A stretch of 64,000 bases of DNA from Mariniphaga sp041684965. GTDB lineage: Bacteria; Bacteroidota; Bacteroidia; Bacteroidales; Prolixibacteraceae. The stretch is from positions 62,001 to 126,000 of the forward strand of contig JAWLGR010000002.1 of assembly GCA_041684965.1 (NCBI GenBank), in the 5' to 3' direction. Below, piece after piece: positions 53,354 to 62,310 of this stretch; the first letter of the stretch is position 1; every line of letters begins with the position of its first letter. The notes below the pieces were generated by a model. The model saw nothing but the letters and a program-made list of their open reading frames with translations, made no database searches and was not told the DNA's origin. Position numbers and translations under genes: made by a program.

Positions 53354-55705
53354 TCAGCCTGAATTTTTAATGCGGGATAAAGCTTGTTTTATCGCTCTTT
53401 TATCCTGTTCATGAATACCTTCTGTTTTCAGCGTTTGTTCATACAAGGCTTCAATGAGTTGTACCCTTCCATCCTGCATATAAATATCTGCTAGGAAGCT
53501 AACGGCATTCATGTATAGCGGGTGTTCTTCAATTAATCGTTTCAGCGTTTTTTCTGCCTCCCTCTTTTGATTGTTTTGCAGTTGATAATAGGCCAGTGTA
53601 TACGCATATTTTGGTTCCTCCGGGCGTGCTTTAGTCGCAATGGCTGCATATTGAACAGCTTCCGATATGCTTTTTTGTGAGCAGATTACGCTAAGGTTGT
53701 AAGCAGCTACTGCCTGTTGCGGATTGGCGTCTAATGCAATTTTCAGTGAAGTTTCTGCTTCCTGCAATTTACCCTGTTCTGCCAGCAACAGTCCAAGATT
53801 CAGGTTAGCTGCTTCATTTGTTGGATCAATCTCAACAGCCATTCTCAGATTTTTTTCTGCTTTCACGGTGTTGCCAAGTTGGGAATAAAGAACACTGCTG
53901 TTAATCAGTGGCATCATCGATTCCGGGTACAGCCGGGCGGCAGTTTCGTATGATTCCAGGGCTTTGTTGACATCGCCTCTGTTTTGATGAAAAATACCTT
54001 CATTGTAATGGGAACCCCAGTCATCGGGCCGGGTTACCAGTGATGTCAGGTATTCCTCTGTTGCTTTTACCACAGTTTGAGCTTCGGTAGCTGTAAAGCG
54101 ATTGCCGTCAAATGCTGCAAGGGATATGGCAGCTGAAATGCGTACCAATCTGAGATTGTCGCCTGCAGCAATTGTCAATGCGTCTTTGGCATCATTAGAA
54201 GTATTTCCCAAAAGTGAAGAAGCAGCGGCAGCCCGAACGAGCGGGGATTCATTTTCCAAAGCTTTTATTACAGTAGCCCATTTTCTGTCATCATTGCAGT
54301 TGGTCAGTAATCTTAAAAAGGAGGCTGTTATTATCTCATTCAGTTCGTTTTTCTGAATTATATCCAGCATCTTGTCAATTTGTTTCCAGTCTCCGGCACG
54401 GGCTTCTTTTATAAGTTGTGCCCAATGGATTGTTTCATCCTGGTAGCGGTTATTTGCACGCTTTCTTACATGCTGGTTTGCCCATTCCGGTGATTTGTCG
54501 GTATGGCAGATATTGCATGCATTGGGCGAACCAAACTGAATGGTCGCTTCAGGCATAGGTGGTCTGAAGGAATGGTCGCTTCTGACCATTCTTCCAAATT
54601 CTGTTTTTGGCATGTGGCAATTGATGCATACAGCTCCCTCACTGCCCACAGGATGCATGGAGTGCTCCGCTACATTTTCTACCCTGGTGCGGTGGCATGA
54701 AATGCAGGCATCATTTGGATTGGCAGCAAAACGATCGCGTCCGCTCGATGTGTGGCAGGTTACACAATGCAGATCGCTTTTTTTGACGCAATCATTCATC
54801 AGCCAGGAGGTGTATGTGTAATTTTCTCCCAAATCTCTTCCATCAGGATAAAAGTCTACATTCTCAAGTGTTGTCAAATTATAGTGATCGAAATACCGTT
54901 CTCCGGGCATAAATCCGGAGGTAATGGGTTGCATTTTGGCATGGCAGGGTGCACACGATGCATTATGCTGATCGGGTGTAAACGTACTGGTAACAATAAT
55001 TTTTAAATCTTCGGGAATATTTCCTTCACCAGCTTCCAGGCAGGCACGTACATGTCCGGCGCTCGGTCCATGGCATGTCTCGCAATTGATGCCAGGTTCC
55101 TTCCAGTTGGTCTGATATGAATCGGATTCAAGATCGAAATTGCTGGCCAACTGACTTACATGACAGCTGTAACACGATGTGTTGAATGTATACATCCGGT
55201 CGCGCCAGGGCAAGGCTTCATCTGAATTTCCTTCAGGAAAATGACGAACTGCAGATTCAGGATTGTTATACCATTTTTTTGCTCTGACATCATATGCCAG
55301 TGGTACGGTCTGTAATTTCCCTTTTTCCATAGGAGTCAAAAAGTAAAACACATTTTTACCACCCAAAGCCCAGGTTATATCAAATATTTTTGAATGCTCT
55401 TCTTCCACTTCAATCATTAACAGTAACGAATCTTTTCGTGAAATCCGGTAAGTTTTACCCTCAATGGTGAAATCATCACTGGCAGGAATATTCTCGTCTT
55501 GCAGAAATTTATAATTTACGGGTTGCATTGCCTTTCCATGATGAGAAGTTGACCAAAGATCATAAAACCGCTCATGGCATTGCATACAACTAGTCGAACC
55601 GGAGAAATCGTCGGTAATCTCCTGATTATTCCTCAGTTTTATGCAGGAAACTGAAACAATTAACAGTAAGATTCCTGTAACCCGGAGTAAATATCTTACT
55701 TTCAT
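53354..55705 (-). CDS. Octaheme cytochrome c lipoprotein with HEAT and TPR repeats
   Basis: 783 residues. The lipobox ends VSVSC (Cys21). Residues ~40-385 carry eight CxxCH heme sites: CMQCH, CYSCH, CETCH, CAPCH, CVTCH, CISCH, CINCH and CNICH, like the cytochrome c554/octaheme family. Next is a HEAT-like stretch (SPLVRAAAASSLLG), then at least four TPR units (AAANLNLGLLLAEQGKLQEAE, for example). It should be an envelope electron carrier or reductase anchored by lipid. No CxxCK or distal-site residue pattern identifies a substrate. The gene stands alone. Confidence 0.9.
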   Translation of the reverse strand: MKVRYLLRVTGILLLIVSVSCIKLRNNQEITDDFSGSTSCMQCHERFYDLWSTSHHGKAMQPVNYKFLQDENIPASDDFTIEGKTYRISRKDSLLLMIEVEEEHSKIFDITWALGGKNVFYFLTPMEKGKLQTVPLAYDVRAKKWYNNPESAVRHFPEGNSDEALPWRDRMYTFNTSCYSCHVSQLASNFDLESDSYQTNWKEPGINCETCHGPSAGHVRACLEAGEGNIPEDLKIIVTSTFTPDQHNASCAPCHAKMQPITSGFMPGERYFDHYNLTTLENVDFYPDGRDLGENYTYTSWLMNDCVKKSDLHCVTCHTSSGRDRFAANPNDACISCHRTRVENVAEHSMHPVGSEGAVCINCHMPKTEFGRMVRSDHSFRPPMPEATIQFGSPNACNICHTDKSPEWANQHVRKRANNRYQDETIHWAQLIKEARAGDWKQIDKMLDIIQKNELNEIITASFLRLLTNCNDDRKWATVIKALENESPLVRAAAASSLLGNTSNDAKDALTIAAGDNLRLVRISAAISLAAFDGNRFTATEAQTVVKATEEYLTSLVTRPDDWGSHYNEGIFHQNRGDVNKALESYETAARLYPESMMPLINSSVLYSQLGNTVKAEKNLRMAVEIDPTNEAANLNLGLLLAEQGKLQEAETSLKIALDANPQQAVAAYNLSVICSQKSISEAVQYAAIATKARPEEPKYAYTLAYYQLQNNQKREAEKTLKRLIEEHPLYMNAVSFLADIYMQDGRVQLIEALYEQTLKTEGIHEQDKRAIKQALSRIKNSG

Positions 55706-55754
55706 GTTTTGTTTTATGTCTGCAAAGATTAGAATTAAATTTTAAAGAATGAAT

Positions 55755-57290
55755 CTATTCTATTTCCCGGTAATAAGCTTCCATCTCCTTTCTCCATTTT
55801 TGCATCAGGTCTTTATTCAGGTCGAGCGGGGGAATTGCATCTTCGGGAAGAAAAAGTTTATAAGGATGTTCTTTTGAATATTCTTCAAATTCAGATCTGA
55901 GTTTTTCCAGTTCTTCTGGTTTCGTTAAAAGATCAACTGCAGAAGCAGCCATTGCTTTTGCCCCTGCATTAAGGCCTTTCCATGCAGTTGAGCCATAGTT
56001 GCCGGAAACAGAAGACCAGTGATGACTGATGCTTCCGGGTACTCCTCCCGGAAATCTGATGGTGGCTGTGGGAGCTATTAATGTCACATCCCCAACATCA
56101 GATGAACCTCCGCCGACATATTGTTCCATTGGAGCTTTTAGGGTATCGACCTCTACAGGCATTCCCTTTTCTTCCTTATTTAAGGTTTTCTGAAGATTAC
56201 GTGCAAATTCATGCTCTTCTTCTGTCCATTCGGGCATACCAACCAGCTCAATATTTTTCTGAAATAATTCGGCGGCTGCTTTATTGGCATGCCTCTGATG
56301 AATGGCGGTTAGGCATCGTATTTCGGCAAGTTCAGTTCCGGTAGCAAGTGCTGCTGCCCTGGCACAATTTATTACTTTTTCATACATCTCCTCTACTTTC
56401 TCATCGCTGTTCCTGACAAAATACCAAACGCTGGCTTTGTCAGGAACGACATTAGGCGCTTCACCTCCGTCAATGATTACATAATGCATACGATGGCCAA
56501 AATGCAGATGTTCCCTCAGGTAATTTGTGGCGATGTTCATCAGTTCTACCGCATCGAGCGCGCTGTTGCCATCCCATGCAGATGCACCATGAGCCGTCTT
56601 GCCTTTAAAGGTAAAAATGGTTGAAAACATTGCGCTGCCATAAACTCCATATTGTGTCCCAAAATTGCTGCTGCTATGATTATCAATAACGGCATCAACA
56701 CCTTCAAACAAGCCTGCACGTATCATATAAGGGCGGCTGATTAATGTTTCTTCGGCCGGAGAACCAAAAAATTTAATTGTACCGCTTGTATTGTATTTCT
56801 CCATAACCTGCTTTACTGCTATAGCTGCAGCAATTGCAGCAGTACCCATGGCATTGTGCCCGCAGCCATGCCCCGGCGCCCCATTAATCAGCGGCTCCTG
56901 TACCGGAACCTGACCCTTTTGGGATAGCATGGGCAGTGCATCAAATTCTCCCAATATACCGATTACAGGTTTTCCCGAACCATAGGTGGCTACAAAGCAT
57001 GTGGGCATGTCAGCTAATCCTGTTTCTACTTTAAAACCTGCCTCTTCCAAAGTTTTTATCAGAAGGGCCGAGGATTTAAATTCCTGCAGTCCGAGTTCTG
57101 CATATGACCAGATAGCATCCGATATTTTACCATATTTTTCAATAATTTCAGGTCTGGAAAGATAATCCAGCACTTCTTGTTTTTCAGGGTAAATGGATGC
57201 CTGATTGGTGGACAACTGGGCGGAAATGGAATGGAAGCCGAATAGGATTGCAGACAATAAAATTAGTTTTAACAGGATTTTCATATTCAT
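55755..57290 (-). CDS. Exported M20-family amidohydrolase (AbgB-like)
   Basis: 511 residues. Signal peptide (1-25, ending SISAQ). GHGCGHNAMGTAAIAAAIAV gives the metal His, GSPAEETLISRPYMIRAG the catalytic Glu pair, and GAPGHGCGHN the zinc-site context. The dimerisation domain begins near IFTFKGKTAHGASAWDG, and a third His lies in SISHHWSS. Members cleave N-acyl amino acids, such as p-aminobenzoyl-glutamate by AbgB. An exported form would act on peptides or acyl-amino acids in the periplasm. Divergent from the MttB gene across 268 bases. Confidence 0.92.
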   Translation of the reverse strand: MNMKILLKLILLSAILFGFHSISAQLSTNQASIYPEKQEVLDYLSRPEIIEKYGKISDAIWSYAELGLQEFKSSALLIKTLEEAGFKVETGLADMPTCFVATYGSGKPVIGILGEFDALPMLSQKGQVPVQEPLINGAPGHGCGHNAMGTAAIAAAIAVKQVMEKYNTSGTIKFFGSPAEETLISRPYMIRAGLFEGVDAVIDNHSSSNFGTQYGVYGSAMFSTIFTFKGKTAHGASAWDGNSALDAVELMNIATNYLREHLHFGHRMHYVIIDGGEAPNVVPDKASVWYFVRNSDEKVEEMYEKVINCARAAALATGTELAEIRCLTAIHQRHANKAAAELFQKNIELVGMPEWTEEEHEFARNLQKTLNKEEKGMPVEVDTLKAPMEQYVGGGSSDVGDVTLIAPTATIRFPGGVPGSISHHWSSVSGNYGSTAWKGLNAGAKAMAASAVDLLTKPEELEKLRSEFEEYSKEHPYKLFLPEDAIPPLDLNKDLMQKWRKEMEAYYREIE

Positions 57291-57558
57291 ATTAAATTGG
57301 TTTAAATAATATCAAATTAAATAAATATTAAAGTGTCTGCTTTGAAAATACAATTAAAATGTGAAATCGAATAAAAAAAATCTTTTTTATTCCAATTTTT
57401 CAGATACGATTTATTTATTTATAGTAGCTTAGAATCTCTCATTGAGTTTTCATTAAAATTCAATATCAGAAAATCTTATAGTAAAATTATGAAAATGATT
57501 CTACTTTTATAAGGAGAGTTTTTATAAAAAACATTCATTCTTTAGATGGTTAAACAAA

Positions 57559-58959
57559 ATGAAAGGCGAAAAAATGTTCTTTGATTGTGCAGCACAGATT
57601 CATGAGGCATCCATTGCATTACTCGATAATCCCGGGGTTAAAATTGAACATGATGAAGTATTCAAATTGATCATAAAAGAAGGAGCAATCGCCGGTAAAG
57701 ATCCATATGTTGTCCGTTTTCCAGAAGAGCTGGTAATGGAATGTATTGCTAAGGCACCAGCAGAAGTATTTTTTGCGAACCGGCGCGATGAAGGTCACTT
57801 GGTAAGTCAAAATGGAAAAAACATGATTTGGTCTGTTCCCGGAATATATATCCTCCGGGATGGGATTCACCGGCCATTTGTTAAATCAGATATGGCTGAT
57901 ATTTCAAGGCTGATTGATAAATTGCCGCAGATAGATGCTGTATTCGGAATGTCTATGGATGATGTTCCTCCTTTTGCCCGTGATGTTGTGGGTCTGAGGA
58001 TAATGGCTGAGAATACAACTAAACATATCCGTGTACTTAGCTTTTCTCCTGAAGGTGCAGAGGCAATCTGCGAAATGAAAGAAGTTTTGGGTGATACCCC
58101 CTGGTTCAGTATGGGTTTTACAGCTCATGGCCCCTTGAGGTGGACAAATCTGGCAGTTGAAATTTTTAAACGTACAGCCAAAAAAAACATTCCTGTTACC
58201 ATCAATGGTGAACCCATGGCCGGCGTTTCCGGGCCGGTTACTCTTGCAGGATCAGCAGCGGTTGGGAATGCGGAGATATTAGCCGGTTTGGTGATAAATC
58301 AAATACTTGAACCGGGACGTCCGTGTATTTATAATCTGGGTCTGGCTCACATATTTGATATGCGCACTGCAATTGCTGTTACCGGGGCTCCGGAAAATCA
58401 TCTGTTTGCTGATATAAGTGCCGCAATGGGGAGATTTTACAATCTTCCTTCATGTTCCTGGGTTTCTACTGAAAGTATGTGTGTCGACAGCCAGGCTGCA
58501 CTGGAAAAATCAATTGGTTTTTTAACACACCTTCAACAGGGTGTGAATGTAATCTGGGGCGCAGGTCAACTTGAATCGGAGCTCACAGTTTCTCCTGCTC
58601 AGGCTGTTATTGATAATGAAATAATCAGCTATGTAAAACGGATATTAAACGGAGTTAAAGTTACAGAGGATTCTCTGGCTGTTGATTTAATTCGTGAAAT
58701 TGGTATCAGTGGAGAATTTCTTTCAAGTGAACATACCTTATTGAATTTTAGTGCTGAATTCTTCGAGCCTTCCATATTGTTTCGCAAAAAACGTTCAGAC
58801 TGGGAAAAGTCCGGCAGTAAGTCGCTGCATCAAGTTGCTGAATTAGTGGCTGAGAAAATCATCAGTGAACCCCGGGCCAAAATTATTTCAGATGAGCAAT
58901 CCATTCAATTACAAAAAATTGAGGATTTCTTTATAAAGCGCCATCATATTGAAAAATAA
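57559..58959 (+). CDS. MttB-family methyltransferase without pyrrolysine
   Basis: 466 residues, standard length. The TIM-barrel methyltransferase pattern of trimethylamine:corrinoid methyltransferases is clear: NQNGKNMIW-type entry, HGPLRWTNLAVEIFKRTAKK, TINGEPMAGVSGPVTLAGSA and ESMCVDSQAALEKSIGFLTH. No in-frame amber codon is present, so it is not a pyrrolysine enzyme. Non-pyrrolysine members (MtgB, MtpB) demethylate quaternary amines such as glycine betaine onto a corrinoid protein. No corrinoid protein or methyltransferase partner is in the window. 33 bases separate it from a GH31 gene in the same direction. Confidence 0.9.
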   Translation: MKGEKMFFDCAAQIHEASIALLDNPGVKIEHDEVFKLIIKEGAIAGKDPYVVRFPEELVMECIAKAPAEVFFANRRDEGHLVSQNGKNMIWSVPGIYILRDGIHRPFVKSDMADISRLIDKLPQIDAVFGMSMDDVPPFARDVVGLRIMAENTTKHIRVLSFSPEGAEAICEMKEVLGDTPWFSMGFTAHGPLRWTNLAVEIFKRTAKKNIPVTINGEPMAGVSGPVTLAGSAAVGNAEILAGLVINQILEPGRPCIYNLGLAHIFDMRTAIAVTGAPENHLFADISAAMGRFYNLPSCSWVSTESMCVDSQAALEKSIGFLTHLQQGVNVIWGAGQLESELTVSPAQAVIDNEIISYVKRILNGVKVTEDSLAVDLIREIGISGEFLSSEHTLLNFSAEFFEPSILFRKKRSDWEKSGSKSLHQVAELVAEKIISEPRAKIISDEQSIQLQKIEDFFIKRHHIEK

Positions 58960-58992
58960 TTAAGTTTTATTAACCAGAGGAATAAAAATTAC

Positions 58993-60579
58993 TTGAGAAT
59001 GAAAATGAAATGGATCTTTTGTATTCTGCTGCTTTTATCACATTCAACGGAAGGAATTTCACAACACATAGGTCAAAGCCAGTTAAAAATTTTTCTTGAA
59101 AACACCTCATGGTGGTCTGGAGTAGTTAATCATGCTGAAAAAATGCCCCTTAAGAATGGATATTATGCAAATTTGGAAAGCAATTACGGAAACCAGGTTC
59201 AACCATTGATGCTTTCTTCCGGGGGACAGGTAATCTGGTCGGAAAGCCCGTTTGAGATACTGGTAAAAAACGACACCTTGTTTATTTGGTCGGCCGATTC
59301 TTCGCTGATTTATTCGGAAGCAGGTGAAACATTAAAAGAAGGATTTAAGTATGCATCTCAAAATTATTTTCCTCCTTCAGGAAATTTACCGGATACACTA
59401 CTGTTCTCAAAACCTCAGTACAATACATGGATTGAACTGATGTACGACCAGAATCAAAAAGATATTTTAGATTATGCCAACCAGATTATTGCCAATGGAT
59501 TTCCTCCCGGTGTTATAATGATTGATGATAACTGGCAGGAAGATTACGGGAAATGGGAATTTCATCCGGGACGGTTTAATAATCCCCGGACTATGGTTGA
59601 TTCACTTCATAAAATGGGTTTCAAAGTGATGTTGTGGGTTTGTCCCTTTGTTAGTCCCGATTGTGATGTATTCCGAAAGTTAAGAGATGAAGGAAATTTA
59701 CTTACAGATAAAAATGGTGGTGTTGCGATTGTTCACTGGTGGAACGGCCACAGCGCACTGTTAGATTTGTCGAAAAAAGATGCTGTTCAATGGTTTAAGG
59801 GGCAACTTGAAAAATTAAAATCCGATTATGGTATCGACGGATTCAAATTCGATGCCGGAGATTTTGAGTTTTATTCAGACTGTTATTCCGACATGAAAAA
59901 AGTAAACTCCCGGGAACACTGTGAATTGTTTGCACGTATCGGATTGGATTATCCTTTTAACGAATACCGGGCCATGTGGAAAATGGGCGGGCAACCAATA
60001 GCCAACCGTTTAAGGGATAAAGATCATAGCTGGGCAGATTTGCAGAAGTTAATTCCCGGTATACTTGTACAGGGTATAATGGGATATGGTTTTGCCTGTC
60101 CGGATCTGATTGGAGGAGGAGAGTACCTGTCATTTTTATCAACCCAGACCATCGACCAGGAACTAATCGTCCGGTCGGCACAGTGTCATGCATTAATGCC
60201 CATGATGCAGTTCTCAGTTGCACCCTGGCGTATACTGGATGATTCCCTGTTGAATGCATGCAGAAAGGCAGTTCAGACCAGGGAAAAGTTCATTCCTTTG
60301 ATACTTGATCTTACTTATCAGTCGGCCAGTAACGGAGAGCCGGTCGTCAGACCTATGGAGTATGTTTTTCCACATCAGGGATACGATAATGTAAATGATC
60401 AGTTCATGTTGGGCGATAGTGTGTTGGTAGCACCCATGGTTGAAAAAAATAAGTATTTTAAAGATGTTATTCTTCCACTGGGAAAATGGGAAGATGATTT
60501 GGGCAGAATACACAACGGTAATCAGAAAATAAGGATAAAGGTTAGAAATGACAGATTACCCTACTTTAGAAGATTATAA
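58993..60579 (+). CDS. Exported GH31 glycoside hydrolase
   Basis: 528 residues, short for GH31, with a signal peptide (ending GISQ). The nucleophile Asp is in GIDGFKFDAGDFEFY. The acid/base Asp is probably in ANRLRDKDHSWADLQ. MIDDNWQEDYGKWEFHPGRF and LIGGGEYLSF match the barrel strands of the myogenesis-regulating glycosidase-like/alpha-galactosidase branch. GH31 retains alpha configuration; members act on alpha-glucosides, alpha-xylosides, alpha-galactosides and sulfoquinovosides. Substrate is open. Pairing with an MttB-family gene suggests one transcript. Confidence 0.9.
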   Translation: MRMKMKWIFCILLLLSHSTEGISQHIGQSQLKIFLENTSWWSGVVNHAEKMPLKNGYYANLESNYGNQVQPLMLSSGGQVIWSESPFEILVKNDTLFIWSADSSLIYSEAGETLKEGFKYASQNYFPPSGNLPDTLLFSKPQYNTWIELMYDQNQKDILDYANQIIANGFPPGVIMIDDNWQEDYGKWEFHPGRFNNPRTMVDSLHKMGFKVMLWVCPFVSPDCDVFRKLRDEGNLLTDKNGGVAIVHWWNGHSALLDLSKKDAVQWFKGQLEKLKSDYGIDGFKFDAGDFEFYSDCYSDMKKVNSREHCELFARIGLDYPFNEYRAMWKMGGQPIANRLRDKDHSWADLQKLIPGILVQGIMGYGFACPDLIGGGEYLSFLSTQTIDQELIVRSAQCHALMPMMQFSVAPWRILDDSLLNACRKAVQTREKFIPLILDLTYQSASNGEPVVRPMEYVFPHQGYDNVNDQFMLGDSVLVAPMVEKNKYFKDVILPLGKWEDDLGRIHNGNQKIRIKVRNDRLPYFRRL

Positions 60580-60729
60580 TCTGTATCATTGTTCATTAAT
60601 AAGAAGGCTATGAATTCATATGTATAAGATGATATTCGAAATGTTGTATTTTAGCTTTATATCCGGAATGGTTATATTTAAAAAATGAAACGGGCATGAT
60701 AATATTTATCACCAAAGGATTGATTAATT

Positions 60730-60743
60730 CCGATAGCTATCGG
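60730..60743. repeat. Perfect 14-bp palindrome CCGATAGCTATCGG
   Basis: Lies in the gap between GH31 and the saccharopine-dehydrogenase-like gene. A palindrome of this kind recurs in Bacteroidota genomes as I recall, but I cannot count it from one window. It could also be a regulator site for the downstream gene (49 bases away). Confidence 0.5.
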
Positions 60744-60791
60744 GACACGCGAGTTACATAAAATGCCTAATAAATAAACATTTGTTATCAT

Positions 60792-61997
60792 ATGAAAATT
60801 GGAATAATACGTGAAGGAAAAATACCCCCGGATAACCGGACACCGCTTACACCGGAACAATGTCTGGAAGTACAGGAGAAATTTCCGGATGTAAAGGTGG
60901 TGGTTCAGTCCAGCCAGGTCCGTTGCTTTAAGAATGATGATTATCTTAAAAAGGGTATACCTGTAGAGGAGGATTTAACCGGTTGCGATGTTTTACTTGG
61001 TGTAAAGGAAGTTCCCATACAAGAACTCATTCCGGAGAAAATCTACTTCTTTTTCTCCCATACAATAAAAAAGCAGGAATACAACAGGGAATTGCTGAAA
61101 GCCATTATCCGGAAGAAAATACAACTGGTCGATTATGAAACACTAACCGATAAGGAAGGTTTCCGCATCATCGGATTTGGGAGGTATGCCGGATTGGTAG
61201 GAGCTTACAATGGATTCCGGGCACTTGGATTACATTACAGGAGTTTTAAGCTAAAGCCGGCCCATCAATGCAAGGATTATGATGACATGCTTGAGCAGTT
61301 GCATCAAATAAGTTTGCCACCGGTTAAAATCGCATTGACCGGTGATGGCCGTGTGGCAAGTGGTGCAGTGGAATTGCTTGATTTTATAAAAATACAACGT
61401 CTTTCACCTGAGCAATACCTGAGAATTGATAAGCCAGCTTTTCCTGTTTATACACAGCTCTCCCCGCAACATTATGTGAAAAGCAAGGATGGTAGTCAAT
61501 TTGGTTTGCTGCATTTCTTCAACCACCCTGAAATGTATGAAACCTCTTTTCTTCCTTTTGCTCTATCAACCGACTTGCTAATCGCAGCAGCCTACTGGGA
61601 TCCCAAATCTCCTTTGCTTTTTACTTCGGAAGATATGCAACAGGAAGATTTTCGCATTCATATTGTTTCCGATATCACCTGCGACATCGAAGGTTCCATC
61701 CCGTCAACGAAACGGGCTGCTACCATCAAAGAACCTTTTTACGATTACAATCCTGTGACCGGAAAAACGGAACCACCCTTTAGCTCCCCTGAAAATATAA
61801 CCGTACAGGCAGTTGATAATTTGCCAAACGAATTGCCAAAAGATGCCTCCATTGATTTCGGCAGAGCCCTCATTGACCATGTGTTCCCCTGTTTGTTTGG
61901 TGAAGACCCCAATAGCATTATTGACCGTGCAACCATTACAAAAGATGGTAAACTGAACGGAAGGTATCATTGGCTGGAGGATTTTGTTGACGGATAG
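60792..61997 (+). CDS. NAD(P)-dependent oxidoreductase, saccharopine/alanine dehydrogenase N-domain type
   Basis: 401 residues. IIREGKIPPDNRTPLTPEQ at the start and VLLGVKEVPIQELIPEKIYFFFSHTIKKQ are the AlaDh/PNT N-terminal domain as found in lysine-forming saccharopine dehydrogenase (LYS1 type). The nucleotide loop IALTGDGRVASGAVELLD follows, and the C-terminus has VSDITCDIEGSIPSTKRA. LYS1 oxidises saccharopine to lysine and 2-oxoglutarate, but bacterial relatives are mostly uncharacterised, so the reaction is not certain. Cytoplasmic. Convergent with htpG. Confidence 0.85.
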   Translation: MKIGIIREGKIPPDNRTPLTPEQCLEVQEKFPDVKVVVQSSQVRCFKNDDYLKKGIPVEEDLTGCDVLLGVKEVPIQELIPEKIYFFFSHTIKKQEYNRELLKAIIRKKIQLVDYETLTDKEGFRIIGFGRYAGLVGAYNGFRALGLHYRSFKLKPAHQCKDYDDMLEQLHQISLPPVKIALTGDGRVASGAVELLDFIKIQRLSPEQYLRIDKPAFPVYTQLSPQHYVKSKDGSQFGLLHFFNHPEMYETSFLPFALSTDLLIAAAYWDPKSPLLFTSEDMQQEDFRIHIVSDITCDIEGSIPSTKRAATIKEPFYDYNPVTGKTEPPFSSPENITVQAVDNLPNELPKDASIDFGRALIDHVFPCLFGEDPNSIIDRATITKDGKLNGRYHWLEDFVDG

Positions 61998-62310
61998 AAC
62001 AAACATTCCTGTTAGATATATCAGCCAACGATTCTGAATTATTAATTTTCATTCAGCTGTGCCATTGGTAAATAAAATCGGATAATTTAAACTGAGCTCA
62101 ATATTATTAAAAACAGGTTCGACAAAATTATTTAAAGAAGGAGAAAATTCATAAAGAACCCTTTCGTGCTCCATGTATTCTTCAGAAATTGCAACACAAG
62201 ATTATTTTACTACACAAAAAAACCGTTTCAAAATTTCTTTTGAAACGGTAATTCAAAATTGTACATTCAAAATTGCAGCTACTGCTAAGTCTGATATTAG
62301 TTTGTTTGAA
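61998..62310. other. Convergent gap containing the htpG terminator
   Basis: 313 bases, no ORF. Apart from the hairpin at 62222-62249 I see nothing in it. Confidence 0.6.
62222..62249 (-). terminator. Intrinsic terminator of htpG
   Basis: ACCGTTTCAAAA (62222-62233), loop tttc, TTTTGAAACGGT (62238-62249): a perfect 12-base stem. On the minus strand it is followed by a T5 run, as expected for an intrinsic terminator, and lies about 60 bases after the htpG stop. Confidence 0.85.

Noticed and set aside
57291..57558. Cobalamin riboswitch upstream of the MttB-family gene
   Set aside because: Looked for because the enzyme family uses corrinoids. The region is AT-rich with no recognisable B12-box or long structured GC-containing element.
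57559..58959. Pyrrolysine-containing trimethylamine methyltransferase
   Set aside because: There is no in-frame TAG within the gene, so the protein is the non-pyrrolysine type.
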